From JAKPQD01 sp029572965 (GTDB taxonomy: Bacteria > Bacteroidota > Bacteroidia > Bacteroidales > DTGW01): a stretch of DNA of 64,000 bases. The stretch lies in contig DAOSPF010000006.1 in the NCBI GenBank assembly GCA_035374585.1, forward strand, positions 1 through 64,000, in the 5' to 3' direction. The notes beneath the pieces were generated by a model. That model saw only the letters and a program-made list of their open reading frames with translations, was not told where the DNA came from and searched no databases. The position numbers and the translations under genes are program-made. Of this stretch, positions 7,444 to 16,391 are shown piece after piece; position 1 is the first letter of the stretch, and every line of letters starts with the position of its first letter.

Positions 7444-8724
7444 TTACCTGTTTTTAAAAGCTGCAATGCCTGCAAATTTTGAGTTTTTCCCAAGTTCATG
7501 TTCAATGCGCATGAGTTGGTTGAATTTTTCAATACGCTCGCCACGGCAACCGCTGCCAGTCTTGAGATGTCCGGCATTGACAGCAACTGTCAGGTCTGCA
7601 ATAAACGTATCGGGGGTTTCGCCGCTGCGGTGCGATACAAAGCAATTGTAACTGTTTTTGTACGCCAGTTCAATAGTTTCAAGCGTTTCTGTTACTGTCC
7701 CAATCTGGTTCAGTTTTATAAGAATAGAATTGGCTACACCTTTTTCAATGCCTTCAGCTAATATTGCCTTGTTAGTACAAAACAGGTCATCGCCTACTAT
7801 CTCAATTTTGTTTCCAAGTGCTTTGGTCAGATTTTTCCATCCATCCCAGTCGTTTTCGGCCAGGCCGTCTTCAAGTAGCACAATAGGATATTGGTTTGTC
7901 CAGCTTTCCCAAAGTTTTATAAGCTCATCGCCCGTAATTAATTTGCCTGTACTTTTGAACATTTTGTATTTGCCATCTTCCCAAAGTTCGCTGGCAGCAG
8001 GGTCTATACATATACTAACTTCATTTCCGGGCTTATATCCGGCCTTATTGATAGCTTCGAGGATGACTTCTACAGCTTCTTCATTCGATTTGAGGTCAGG
8101 GGCAAAACCACCTTCATCACCAACGCCAGTGCTGTAGCCTTTAGCCTTTAACACCCCTTTTAATGTATGGAAAACTTCAACACCCATACGGATGGCTTCG
8201 GTAAACGAAGGTGCACCATGCGGGGCAATCATAAATTCCTGAAAGTCCACGTTGTTATCGGCATGTTTCCCGCCGTTGATAATGTTCATACAGGGAACAG
8301 GCAACAAATAAGCATTGCTCCCGCCTAAATATTGGTAAAGTGGCATCCCGGCGCTCATGGCTTTAGCACGGGCATAGGCCATTGACACTCCAAGAATGGC
8401 ATTGGCCCCTAATTTTGATTTGTTTTGTGAACCGTCCAGATTAATCATAAAATAATCAAGTTCACGCTGGCTAACAAAACATTTTCCTTCGATTTCTTTA
8501 GCAATGACTTTGTTTACGTTTTCAACGGCTTTCAACACGCCTTTACCTCCGTAGCGTTTTTTGTCACCATCACGCAGTTCGTAAGCCTCACGTTCTCCGG
8601 TAGATGCACCGCTTGGGACCATTGCCCGGGCTTTTGTGCCATCTTCTAACTCTAAATTTACCTCAATGGTAGGATTGCCCCTCGAATCGAGTATTTCAAT
8701 TGCTTCAACTTTAATGATTTTCAT
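7444..8724 (-). CDS. eno: Enolase (phosphopyruvate hydratase)
   Basis: This 426-residue enzyme converts 2-phosphoglycerate to phosphoenolpyruvate in glycolysis. Visible signatures are SRGNPTIEVNLELEDG near the N-terminus, MVPSGASTGEREA (active-site loop), GDEGGFAPDL, VLLEDGLAENDWDGW, GDDLFCTN (Mg2+ ligand Asp), ILIKLNQIGTVTET (catalytic Lys) and SHRSGETPDTFIADL. Length is normal. One local oddity is KTGSGCRGERI, where most enolases read KTGxxxRSER. Enolase is a classical target of fluoride, which inhibits it together with Mg2+ and phosphate, and here the gene lies between two fluoride-riboswitch transcription units. It has its own terminator and a 327-bp upstream gap, so it is probably a separate unit unless read-through occurs from the crcB operon. 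Confidence 0.97.
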   Translation of the reverse strand: MKIIKVEAIEILDSRGNPTIEVNLELEDGTKARAMVPSGASTGEREAYELRDGDKKRYGGKGVLKAVENVNKVIAKEIEGKCFVSQRELDYFMINLDGSQNKSKLGANAILGVSMAYARAKAMSAGMPLYQYLGGSNAYLLPVPCMNIINGGKHADNNVDFQEFMIAPHGAPSFTEAIRMGVEVFHTLKGVLKAKGYSTGVGDEGGFAPDLKSNEEAVEVILEAINKAGYKPGNEVSICIDPAASELWEDGKYKMFKSTGKLITGDELIKLWESWTNQYPIVLLEDGLAENDWDGWKNLTKALGNKIEIVGDDLFCTNKAILAEGIEKGVANSILIKLNQIGTVTETLETIELAYKNSYNCFVSHRSGETPDTFIADLTVAVNAGHLKTGSGCRGERIEKFNQLMRIEHELGKNSKFAGIAAFKNR

Positions 8725-9051
8725 CCGTAAATAATTTTTTAATAAGGTCGGATGGAACTCGCATGATGAATTTTCATCCTTGTTTGTGTTTAACGAATCA
8801 TGCTCGTTTCATGGCAGTATGTTTTTGAATTAAAACTAAATAACAACTAAATGTTGAATCCAATCAATAAACAATTTATTTCAGCTAAGGTTAATCCTAA
8901 TATTGAATTTTATTTATCTAAACCAACTTCTCTTGTATGCCTAAGGCTTGTGCTTTAGTTTAATTTCATTAAATGAAATGTAAGTATCTGAAATGCAGAT
9001 GAATATAGCTTGTGCGTGTGTCTTCGCAGATTTATTAGTAGCAGGTAAATT
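8725..9051. other. Intergenic region between the MutS-like gene and eno, with a shared 25-nt sequence
   Basis: No gene is seen in these 327 bp. A 25-nt stretch at 8777-8801 (minus) is identical to 51056-51080 (plus); in eno orientation it is followed by a GATGAAAATTCATC hairpin. An ATTTCATTAAATGAAAT hairpin lies at about 8965-8981 on the MutS side. No TAnnTTTG box or fluoride aptamer was found before eno. Confidence 0.5.
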
Positions 9052-10560
9052 TTATATTCCAGCATCGGGATTGTCAAATATCTTGTTGTACAAATCCTTT
9101 CCAAAGCTGGTTTGCAGTGGTTCCCCTTCGACCAGCTTAAAGGTCCGCGCCCCGTCAGCTTGTCTCTCAGCCCTGAGGAACAAGGCATTTTCTAACTTTC
9201 TAACGTAAAAACTTTGGGCAAAATCGTACAAATGGGTGACAAAAAAAACTTTTACCCCCTTTTCTATTAAGGCATTTACTATTTGTCTCCCTATTTCGGA
9301 GCCTTCTCTTTCGTTGGTGGCTGCAAACGACTCGTTAAAGAGGATCATGGAATGTGATGATAAATTGTCGGCAATGCTGCTCATCCTGCTTAGTTCTTCA
9401 TCAAGTTTTCCGCTGTTCATGGCCGAATCTTCTTCTCTTTTGAAATGAGAAAACAACTGGCTACAGGTATTAGCCGAAAAAGAAGCGGCAGGTACAAACA
9501 TCCCGCACTGCATCATCAGTTGGGCAAGGCCAATACTCCGCAAAAAAGTAGATTTGCCTCCCTGGTTTGCCCCGGTAATTATCACCAGGTTTTTGTTTTC
9601 GGCTATAGCATCATTGGCCACTACCTTTTGTTTCATAGCCAAAGCGAGGGATACATCATACAAGCCGCGAAAAACGTGTGTTCGAAGGTGCCCAGGCAAG
9701 GGTTGGGGAAACGAGCAATCAGCCCCCAGGCTGGCAAGCTGTCCGTGCAAATTCAAACAACCTGTGTAGAAGGCTATTTCAGTCTTTAACATACTGAAAA
9801 AGCTGAAAATGTGTTCCATAGATTGTGCAAGGGCATTGGCTACAACATTGACCCCCTCGTCTTTTATTTCCCTCAATGCCCTTGCCCCGCTCTCGTCGCG
9901 TGGATGGACATTGAAAGTGTATCCTGGCTTTTTGCGCGGAAAAAGCATTTGCACCCATCCTTGTTTTTGTTGAGGGAGCTTGCAAAGCTGGTAAGGGTAG
10001 CCTTTGTTTCCTTTTCCCAGTTGGGTGTTGAACAAAGCCCCATCGTGAAACTCAAGTTCTTTGATATGTTTCCAGGCTTCAGCCATAAAATCTTCATCCA
10101 ACTCTTTTTGGAGCATTGCAAAAAACCTGGAAAAGCCCTTTGATTGAAAATGAGAGGCATGTTCATCTGCCAGCGCTTTTAATTGTTTGAGATAACCCAG
10201 CAAATCTTTCAAGGAAGCAATAGAGCTATAAAGTACCGATGATGGTGATGATGAAAGAAACCACCAATGTTCGTTCCTTGACAATAGGGCTTCGGTGGAC
10301 AACCTGTATATTTCCCTAACTACAAGTTGGTTTTCAATGCTATCTTTCAGGATGTCCTGGCGGTATAATATGGTTTCAATATCATTGAATGTGCCTGACA
10401 GGAGAGCTTCTTTAGCTATTTTGTAGATAAATTCATCGCCCGAAGCCATTGTGGCAAATAATGTCCCCAATTCTAAGTCTTGAACCAATGCAGCGCTGTT
10501 CGGCAGAAGTTTCTTCCGGGTTTCAAAATTATCTTTTTCGAACATCAGAAAAACTTTCAT
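9052..10560 (-). CDS. MutS-like ATPase, second of two tandem copies (fluoride operon)
   Basis: This 502-residue protein resembles the helical lever and C-terminal ATPase domain V of MutS but lacks the N-terminal mismatch-binding and connector domains. Walker A is GANQGGKSTF near residue 328, followed by a FSHFKREED loop and an ELSRMSSIADNLSSHS segment. The Walker B region reads MILFNESFAATNEREG, so Asn stands where MutS has the Asp of LxDE. The H-loop FVTHLYD keeps its His. MutS-related genes are known from fluoride-riboswitch operons, but their function is not established. It lies 4 bp after its paralogue, indicating a functional pair, perhaps a heterodimer. It is the last gene of the crcB operon. 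Confidence 0.85.
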   Translation of the reverse strand: MKVFLMFEKDNFETRKKLLPNSAALVQDLELGTLFATMASGDEFIYKIAKEALLSGTFNDIETILYRQDILKDSIENQLVVREIYRLSTEALLSRNEHWWFLSSSPSSVLYSSIASLKDLLGYLKQLKALADEHASHFQSKGFSRFFAMLQKELDEDFMAEAWKHIKELEFHDGALFNTQLGKGNKGYPYQLCKLPQQKQGWVQMLFPRKKPGYTFNVHPRDESGARALREIKDEGVNVVANALAQSMEHIFSFFSMLKTEIAFYTGCLNLHGQLASLGADCSFPQPLPGHLRTHVFRGLYDVSLALAMKQKVVANDAIAENKNLVIITGANQGGKSTFLRSIGLAQLMMQCGMFVPAASFSANTCSQLFSHFKREEDSAMNSGKLDEELSRMSSIADNLSSHSMILFNESFAATNEREGSEIGRQIVNALIEKGVKVFFVTHLYDFAQSFYVRKLENALFLRAERQADGARTFKLVEGEPLQTSFGKDLYNKIFDNPDAGI

Positions 10561-10564
10561 GGCC

Positions 10565-12097
10565 TTAAGGTATAATGCGTTTTTTCAATTCACTGTATGT
10601 AAGCTGGTATTTTTCAGCTACCGATATTGCATAAGCCAAGCCATTGGCCGGCATCCTTGAGAACTTGAAAGTGCGTTGTGACGGGTCGCCCGAAACTACT
10701 GCGCCAACCATGCTCACCGTTTTTTCATTGAACGATGCCAGCTCATCTATAAATGTTACCCAAACACAAAGTACATCAAGCCTGGTCAAATCCTCCATAA
10801 TCTTTTTGCTCAGAAAAATACCATCTTGTAATGTAGTAGAGGTCAGTATTTCGTTCATGATGACAATTGTATCGGGGGTGCAATGCCCTAATATCCAATG
10901 TAGCCTTGCCAGGTCGTCTTCCAGCTTGCTTCGCAGGTTCAGTACATTTTCTTCCTTTTCGAAATGGGTAAAAATATTGTTGCAAAGAAAAAGCTTTGCC
11001 CTACTGCCGGGAACAGGGAGCCCGAGCCCTGCAAGGTAGTGCAACTGCCCAAATGTGCGGGCAAAAGTTGTTTTTCCCCCTTGGTTTGGGCCTGTAACGA
11101 CCAAAATACGTTCATGGCCTTTGAGGTAAAAATCGTTGGCCACTACGGCTTTCTTTTCACTTACGAGCTTATGGGCCAAAGGCAGGTCAAAACAAGCTGT
11201 AACATCAATTTCCTTGTCAACAGCCGAAACCTGCGGATAGCAAAACTCCAGGCCAGCCTTTTTTATATTTTCGATATACTCGAAGTAAGCCAGGTAAAAC
11301 TGCACTTCACGGTCGAACCTGACAATGGTTTCGTCCTGAAAACGGGTATTCCCTTTGTAAAATGCATCAAGACGGGCAAAAGCATCGGGGTTCAAATATG
11401 CAACCCCATCCAGGATTTTGGCCTCCACGTGGTTCATGCCCAATGGATATGAGAGCCCGCTTCTGTAATCTTTTACATCGCCTTGCTTGAATTTTGCAAA
11501 AGTAGCTTGTACTTCTTCTGTATAATCGTCACCCGGCTGAAAATCCAATACCCTGACACGTAGCTCCTTGATATGTACACTGTATTTTATTGAAGATAAT
11601 TCATGTATTATTGCCCTGGCTTCTGCAAGAAGGTTTTTAAATTGCAAAGATTCTGTGTAACTTGTGAGGTAGTTACAGAAGGTAATGAAACCCCGCGATT
11701 TTATGGGCAAATGGGGCAAATTTTTAGCCAACGATTCCATGGCTTGGCCATAAAAGATGACAATATCCAGAAACACCCGTTCTTTATGGTATTGATAGTA
11801 TAATTTTTCTGTTTCGGCAAGCTGTTTGCGGATATTGCGCATATCTCCCTCGAAAGCTTTTAAATACCTGTATAAGTCCTGGCGTTCAATATCTTGCATT
11901 ACCTCCTGGCGGTATTTTATATCTTCTGTGTTTGCCAACAAGGTATAAAAATAGGGCTTAAGGTTGTATTCTTCTTTACCTTTAAGGGCTGTATCTACCA
12001 CCTGGTTGATGTTCAAATCAACCATAAATGCTGGCTCTTCAAGATGTAAACTGTCATCCGGGACAGTGCTGGCAAACAATATGCTTTCAAAAACCAT
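10565..12097 (-). CDS. MutS-like ATPase, first of two tandem copies (fluoride operon)
   Basis: This 510-residue paralogue has the same layout: a helical N-terminal half and a C-terminal MutS-type ATPase. Walker A is GPNQGGKTTFART near residue 337, then FTHFEKEENV and KLEDDLARLHWIL. Walker B reads TIVIMNEILTSTTLQDG, again with Asn for the usual Asp, and the H-loop position reads VWVTFIDEL, so the normal His is Phe. If the copies pair, this one may be the weaker or regulatory ATPase. The mismatch-recognition domains are absent, so ordinary mismatch repair is unlikely. It is 59 bp downstream of the HAD gene in the fluoride operon. Confidence 0.85.
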   Translation of the reverse strand: MVFESILFASTVPDDSLHLEEPAFMVDLNINQVVDTALKGKEEYNLKPYFYTLLANTEDIKYRQEVMQDIERQDLYRYLKAFEGDMRNIRKQLAETEKLYYQYHKERVFLDIVIFYGQAMESLAKNLPHLPIKSRGFITFCNYLTSYTESLQFKNLLAEARAIIHELSSIKYSVHIKELRVRVLDFQPGDDYTEEVQATFAKFKQGDVKDYRSGLSYPLGMNHVEAKILDGVAYLNPDAFARLDAFYKGNTRFQDETIVRFDREVQFYLAYFEYIENIKKAGLEFCYPQVSAVDKEIDVTACFDLPLAHKLVSEKKAVVANDFYLKGHERILVVTGPNQGGKTTFARTFGQLHYLAGLGLPVPGSRAKLFLCNNIFTHFEKEENVLNLRSKLEDDLARLHWILGHCTPDTIVIMNEILTSTTLQDGIFLSKKIMEDLTRLDVLCVWVTFIDELASFNEKTVSMVGAVVSGDPSQRTFKFSRMPANGLAYAISVAEKYQLTYSELKKRIIP

Positions 12098-12156
12098 CTT
12101 AATACCTCCATCGGGGTTTAAACAACATTTTTCAACCTAAGCTCATAGCCCTTACT

Positions 12157-12627
12157 TTATCTCCTTAGGGTTGCAATAATCCTTTTCGGATTTAACAACA
12201 GTTCGAGGGCATCGACAATGCTAAAACAAACAATATCGGCTGCCATAATGCTTTTGGCCGAAGCACCTTCTTTTTGTATTACGGCAATACTAAGCGCGCT
12301 GCTTTTGAGCATGAGGGCATCATTTGCCCCGTTGCCAATGGCAACTACATTTTCAGCGCCTAAGCTAATTGTATATTTTTCTTTCTGAATATCCTGCATA
12401 GATAGCCCCAATATCTCGATAGAACAGTTTAGGCCTGACAATTGGCCCTTAGCAGAGCCAAAAGTGTCAGCTGTCAGTACATAGATGTTTAACTTACTGC
12501 CTATTTGGCCGATGAGTTGCTTAACTCCATCTATAAGCTTGCCGTCTATGGCCAGTGTCCCGTTATAATCGAGTACCAGATGTGCCAGCTCTATTTTTTT
12601 ATATCCGGGAATATCAATCGCTATCAT
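12157..12627 (-). CDS. HAD hydrolase resembling a soluble P-type ATPase domain
   Basis: This 156-residue cytoplasmic protein has HAD motif I as LDYNGTLAIDG near residue 19 (nucleophile Asp followed by NGT, as in the DKTGT box of P-type ATPases), motif II in YVLTADTFGSA, and motif IV as GNGANDALML near residue 98. The layout is that of the stand-alone P-domain family (COG4087), which lacks transmembrane helices. The substrate is unknown. HAD enzymes form an aspartyl-phosphate that BeF3- or AlFx complexes mimic, so membership in a fluoride operon is chemically suggestive. It lies 23 bp after the Hsp70-like gene. Confidence 0.85.
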   Translation of the reverse strand: MIAIDIPGYKKIELAHLVLDYNGTLAIDGKLIDGVKQLIGQIGSKLNIYVLTADTFGSAKGQLSGLNCSIEILGLSMQDIQKEKYTISLGAENVVAIGNGANDALMLKSSALSIAVIQKEGASAKSIMAADIVCFSIVDALELLLNPKRIIATLRR

Positions 12628-12650
12628 ACTTTAATCAATTAAGGCAGATG

Positions 12651-13895
12651 TTATTTACTCAAAGACAGCCCGTAAGCAATGCTGTTGAAATTGTCGCCCA
12701 TGCGGATTTTATGAGGCCCAAACAACTTTTCGAAGATATCTCTGATGGGCACCACAGATGCGCTCCCTCCTGTAAGGAATACTGTATCAATATCGGCTGC
12801 CTTGACATTTGCGTTCTCCATTAATGATAAAACGCAGTGTTCAATTTTATTGGTTTCGTTATTTATAAAGTTACGAAACTCTTCAAGGGTCATAAGTTCT
12901 CTGATGTTGATTATGTTGCGGGCAAACTCTACCATGGTTTCTGTTTTTGACGAAAGTTCAATTTTGGCTTTTTCTATCTGTTGAAAAAGGGCATATACAA
13001 GGTTGTTGTCTATAAGCGCCATTAAGTCTTCCAGCCTTTTGTCGCGGCCAGAAAATATGTAATAGTTGTTTAAGTCCCTACGGAGCTTGGTTTCTTTGAG
13101 AAGAAATGAGCGTTCCCATTTTTTGAGCTCGTGGTGAATGGTGGTAGGCACGTCAAGCTCTTTGTTGTATGAAGCATATTTGACCCCTCTGCCCAGCAAC
13201 GGGGTTAGTTTATGCCACATAGTCTGGGAGTCGAACATATCGCCGCCAATATAAAGCCCTCCGTTTGCAATTATATCTCCCTTGCGGTCTTCAGCGTTTA
13301 TCCGGTCGGGGCCAAGTTCCATGATGGTAAAGTCGGAAGTGCCCCCTCCAAAGTCTGCTACCAAAACCCTCTCGTGCTGAGTCAAGGAGCTTTCATAAGA
13401 GAATGCTGCAGCTATAGGCTCGTAAAGAAGCTTTACGTCTTTAAAACCTGCATTGGAAGCAGCTTTAAGCAGTCTTTTGACAGCTATTTCTTCTTTTTCG
13501 GGGTCTTCAGAAAAAACAACCGGACGGCCAAGTACCACTTGTTCAATTTCGTGACCTATAGCCTTTTCGGCTTGCTGTTTGAAATGTTTAATAATTAAAG
13601 CAGCCAGTTCATCAGGTGTAAACCTTTTGCCAAAAATAAAAGTATGTATAAAGTTTTTCTGTTTTAACAATGTTTTTATCGATTTTAAAAGGCGGCCGCT
13701 CATATCTGAACTAACATATTCATTGATAGCTGCTTTTCCAACCGAATATACATAATCGTTCGTGTTTTTAAAATGCAACACTGAGCTGTCATTTTCTATA
13801 AAAATACTTTTACGTGTATGAATATCTGTAATGGCAATAGCCGTGTTAGAGGTCCCAAAATCCAGCCCACACTGGTACTTATTCAAAATCATCAA
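12651..13895 (-). CDS. Hsp70-family (DnaK/YegD-like) ATPase
   Basis: This 414-residue protein covers the actin-like ATPase domain of Hsp70: GLDFGTSNTAIAI (phosphate 1) near residue 10, VVLGRPVVF, LLYEPIAAAFSYE (connect 1), VLVADFGGGTSDFTIME (phosphate 2) near residue 180, and VFLTGGSASVVPIRDIFEK (adenosine motif) near residue 375. It lacks the separate beta-sandwich substrate-binding domain of DnaK, like YegD-type proteins. It may act as a chaperone or as an ATP-dependent switch for the products around it. It lies 18 bp after the CYTH gene. No J-protein or GrpE partner is encoded nearby. Confidence 0.88.
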   Translation of the reverse strand: MMILNKYQCGLDFGTSNTAIAITDIHTRKSIFIENDSSVLHFKNTNDYVYSVGKAAINEYVSSDMSGRLLKSIKTLLKQKNFIHTFIFGKRFTPDELAALIIKHFKQQAEKAIGHEIEQVVLGRPVVFSEDPEKEEIAVKRLLKAASNAGFKDVKLLYEPIAAAFSYESSLTQHERVLVADFGGGTSDFTIMELGPDRINAEDRKGDIIANGGLYIGGDMFDSQTMWHKLTPLLGRGVKYASYNKELDVPTTIHHELKKWERSFLLKETKLRRDLNNYYIFSGRDKRLEDLMALIDNNLVYALFQQIEKAKIELSSKTETMVEFARNIINIRELMTLEEFRNFINNETNKIEHCVLSLMENANVKAADIDTVFLTGGSASVVPIRDIFEKLFGPHKIRMGDNFNSIAYGLSLSK

Positions 13896-13913
13896 TAATA
13901 CTTTTTATAAAAA

Positions 13914-14381
13914 TTATTTTTTCCACAATTTAAAAGGGGATTTCAACAGGTTGGAATTATAATACCTTGCATCATCAGATACTTCCTTGCCAACCCATTG
14001 GGGCAGTTCAAATTGTTCGCCTTCAGAATCCAATTCTATTTCGGCCACAATAAGCCCTTCGTTGTCCCCAAGAAATTCGTCCACCTCCCAGGTTTTGCTT
14101 TTGTATGTGATGGTATAGCGTTTTTTTTCAATTACGCCATCGGCTAACTTGTTGATAATTTCGGCAGCTTCATTGGCAGGGATTGGGTATTCGTACTCTT
14201 CTCTCGATATATTGACCGTTTTTCCTTTAATGGTGATAAACCCATTATCACCCATTACCCTTACACGGATTGTCTTGTCAATACTACTATACAAATAGCC
14301 CTGTATTATCCTTTCACCTTTCCCTTTAGCAATATTCTGCCAGTTTTCTATATCGACAATAAATTTTCTTTCTATTTCCAT
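13914..14381 (-). CDS. CYTH-domain protein (triphosphate tunnel enzyme family)
   Basis: The start was set at 14381 because the family signature begins there: MEIERKFIVD (ExExK). The 155-residue protein continues with a GYLYSS segment, RVRVMGDNGFITIKG, EYEYPIP, KKRYTI, WEVDEFLGDNEGLIVAEIEL and LPQWVGKEVS, matching the charged beta-tunnel of CYTH proteins. Family members hydrolyse tripolyphosphate, thiamine triphosphate or related compounds with divalent metal. Fluoride inhibits pyrophosphatases, so a polyphosphate-cleaving enzyme would fit a fluoride operon, but this is inference. The gene is 11 bp after uspA; a longer reading frame extends upstream into uspA but has no family support. Confidence 0.88.
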   Translation of the reverse strand: MEIERKFIVDIENWQNIAKGKGERIIQGYLYSSIDKTIRVRVMGDNGFITIKGKTVNISREEYEYPIPANEAAEIINKLADGVIEKKRYTITYKSKTWEVDEFLGDNEGLIVAEIELDSEGEQFELPQWVGKEVSDDARYYNSNLLKSPFKLWKK

Positions 14382-14392
14382 AAAGTCAGTGT

Positions 14393-14818
14393 CTATTTTC
14401 GGGCTATTAGCACGTTGCATTTGGCATTTTCGCTTACTTTGTCTGTAACATGCCCCAAATCGTTGCCCCACAAGCCTGAGTGGCCTTTACAGCCCATCAC
14501 TATCAAGTCAACATGGTTTTTTTCGGCATACTCAACTATCAATTTTGCCGGGTTGCCTTGCAAATGGGCATATTCTATTTCAATGCCTTCACTTTTTGAT
14601 ATATTGTGGAGGTCCTTTTTCAACTTGGCCGAAAAGCTGTCAATGGCTTTCGATTCTTCGTCAATTTCGGCCACAGTTTCGTGATAGTAGGCCCTGTACC
14701 CCCCAATCCATAAAGCTGTCAACTTTGCTTTCATGGCCTTGGCAAATGCCAATGAATTGTTCAATGCTGTTTTGGCCCCTTCGGAACCGTCGTAAGCTAC
14801 TAAAATGTGTTTGTACAT
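14393..14818 (-). CDS. Universal stress protein (UspA family)
   Basis: This 141-residue single-domain protein starts MYKHILVAYDGSEGAKTALN and ends with VDLIVMGCKGHSGLWGNDLGHVTDKVSENAKCNVLIARK. The GxKGHSG...G...V pattern near the C-terminus corresponds to the ATP-binding GX2GX9G(S/T) loop, though the spacing is not exact. Universal stress proteins bind nucleotide and are induced by many stresses; they are listed among genes under fluoride-riboswitch control. It lies 2 bp after the antiporter gene and 11 bp before the CYTH gene. Confidence 0.9.
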   Translation of the reverse strand: MYKHILVAYDGSEGAKTALNNSLAFAKAMKAKLTALWIGGYRAYYHETVAEIDEESKAIDSFSAKLKKDLHNISKSEGIEIEYAHLQGNPAKLIVEYAEKNHVDLIVMGCKGHSGLWGNDLGHVTDKVSENAKCNVLIARK

Positions 14819-14820
14819 GG

Positions 14821-16008
14821 TTATTTCCTCCTTTTTGTTATGTTTTTCTTACTCATTCTTCTAAGCCTGCCCCAGGCTATCATGGTATGTATTTCGGGTT
14901 GAAAGAATTTTTGTGCTATGAGTGTAGGTATTATGGCGCTAAGAATTACTACTGTAACCAGGATGGTGTATTGTTTTTGGTCAATAAGGTGGTTGTTTAG
15001 CCCAAACAATGCCGATATGGTGCCAAAGGTAAGGCCGGTGGCCATCAGCAGTGTGGTATAAGAAGATTCTTTTTTGCGCATCTGGAACGACCTTGCCAAC
15101 GGATATACCCCAATAAATTTGGTAACTATTTTAATAACCAGGAACAATGTAATAATGCCCAGCGAAACCCATATTAATGGCAGCGAAACGTACAAGCCGG
15201 CTTTCATAAAGTAAAACGGGGTAAAAATGGTAAAGGCAATGGTACGCATACGGTCAACCAAGGTTTTGTCGCGCACAAATACCCCGGCCACAACTAAGCC
15301 TATTAAATAAGCCGGAAGCACAGCTTCGCTCTTTGCTGTGGTGGCCAAACCTCCCAAAAAGAACAACACGAGCAGGATAAATTTCACCTCAGGCTGGCTT
15401 ACTTTATTTGTACCCAAATGTCCTATAAGGTATTTTGTCCATCGTGGCATAAACCAAAGCATAACGCACATTACAACAACAAAAGCCACCATCCAAAGGT
15501 TGAAATTGGCAAACAAAACGCCCAGGGCAAGCACTGTCCCAAAATCGGTAATAAAACAGGCTGCGAGTATCATTTTGCCCATGGATGTATCGCCAAGCTT
15601 TTTTTCAATCATAACTGCATATACAACGGCAACAGATGTAGTAGATAATGCTATCCCGGCAATCTGGGCCTGGTGTATCCCCCAGCCAAAAACATACTGT
15701 GCAATGAGCCAAACACTGGCAAATGGAACAACAAAAGACAATATGCCAATAGCAAGACTGGCTTTTAAGTTTGCTTTTAGTGAAGCCGGGTCAATTTCAG
15801 CGCCCGCCAAAAAGGTTAGAACACCACTACCCAGCATGGCCAAAAAATCTATCCATTGGGTAGTTTGGTGGATGCCTAAAAAATTTCCGGCTATGACACC
15901 TACCAATATCTCGATAAGGGCAACAGAAATACCTACACGGATAGATATTAAGCTGGCCACTAAAGCCATGCCCATCCACATTGCTGCAATTAACCAAATG
16001 TTATCCAT
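14821..16008 (-). CDS. Cation:proton antiporter (CPA family) of the fluoride operon
   Basis: This 395-residue membrane protein has 12 or so helices and the Na+/H+ exchanger fold markers LIEILVGVIAGNFLG, FLAGAEIDP near residue 68, IAGIALSTTSVAVVYAVMIEKKLGDT and AACFITDFGTVLALG near residue 150. The ion-binding motif has one Asp (TDF) where NhaA-type proteins have DD and many CPA members have ND. Antiporters are known members of the fluoride regulon: HF carries protons into the cell, so pH or Na+ correction is a reasonable role. The C-terminus is basic (RLRRMSKKNITKRRK). It lies 12 bp after the DUF190 gene. Confidence 0.88.
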   Translation of the reverse strand: MDNIWLIAAMWMGMALVASLISIRVGISVALIEILVGVIAGNFLGIHQTTQWIDFLAMLGSGVLTFLAGAEIDPASLKANLKASLAIGILSFVVPFASVWLIAQYVFGWGIHQAQIAGIALSTTSVAVVYAVMIEKKLGDTSMGKMILAACFITDFGTVLALGVLFANFNLWMVAFVVVMCVMLWFMPRWTKYLIGHLGTNKVSQPEVKFILLVLFFLGGLATTAKSEAVLPAYLIGLVVAGVFVRDKTLVDRMRTIAFTIFTPFYFMKAGLYVSLPLIWVSLGIITLFLVIKIVTKFIGVYPLARSFQMRKKESSYTTLLMATGLTFGTISALFGLNNHLIDQKQYTILVTVVILSAIIPTLIAQKFFQPEIHTMIAWGRLRRMSKKNITKRRK

Positions 16009-16020
16009 AACACGTAATTT

Positions 16021-16389
16021 TTACCATTTAAAAAAACTTTTCTTTTCGCCTTGTTTGTAAAGGACTATGTTTGCTTTTTCCATAGTTATCATACAACCAT
16101 AACGCAGCTTTTCAAACCAGGGGAGTATTTTCTCGGCAAACTTTTCAATCTTTTCCGATTCGTCAACTATCTCAATTACCACCGGGAGTTTTTCGGTAAA
16201 TTCCCAAAATTTAATAGAACGCACCACGCTGCTTGACCCGTAGCCCATCACCCCTTTCAGCACGGTAGCCCCTGCCAGTCCATATCGTTTGGCTGCAAAA
16301 ACAACCATTTCGTACAGTAAGTTATGTTTGAATTTGTCGGTATTACTGATAAAAATCCGCAATAATTTGGCTTCTCCTTTTATTTCCAT
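16021..16389 (-). CDS. DUF190 protein (PII-like), CrcB partner
   Basis: This 122-residue protein matches DUF190: EAKLLRIFISNTDKF near the N-terminus, LYEMVVFAAKRYGLAGATVLKGVMGYG in the middle and LPVVIEIVDESEKIEKFAEKILPWFEK near the end. The fold is that of PII-like ferredoxin-type trimers, which bind nucleotides or anions. DUF190 genes commonly stand next to crcB, and this one starts 2 bp after crcB. A role in gating or sensing for the fluoride channel is plausible but not shown. The C-terminal tail KQGEKKSFFKW is an extension of unknown meaning. Confidence 0.88.
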   Translation of the reverse strand: MEIKGEAKLLRIFISNTDKFKHNLLYEMVVFAAKRYGLAGATVLKGVMGYGSSSVVRSIKFWEFTEKLPVVIEIVDESEKIEKFAEKILPWFEKLRYGCMITMEKANIVLYKQGEKKSFFKW

Positions 16390-16391
16390 GG

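Noticed and set aside
8725..9051. Possible third fluoride riboswitch in front of eno
   Set aside because: Neither the AUGG hairpin nor the CUGAUGACUCC block is present in this gap on the minus strand.
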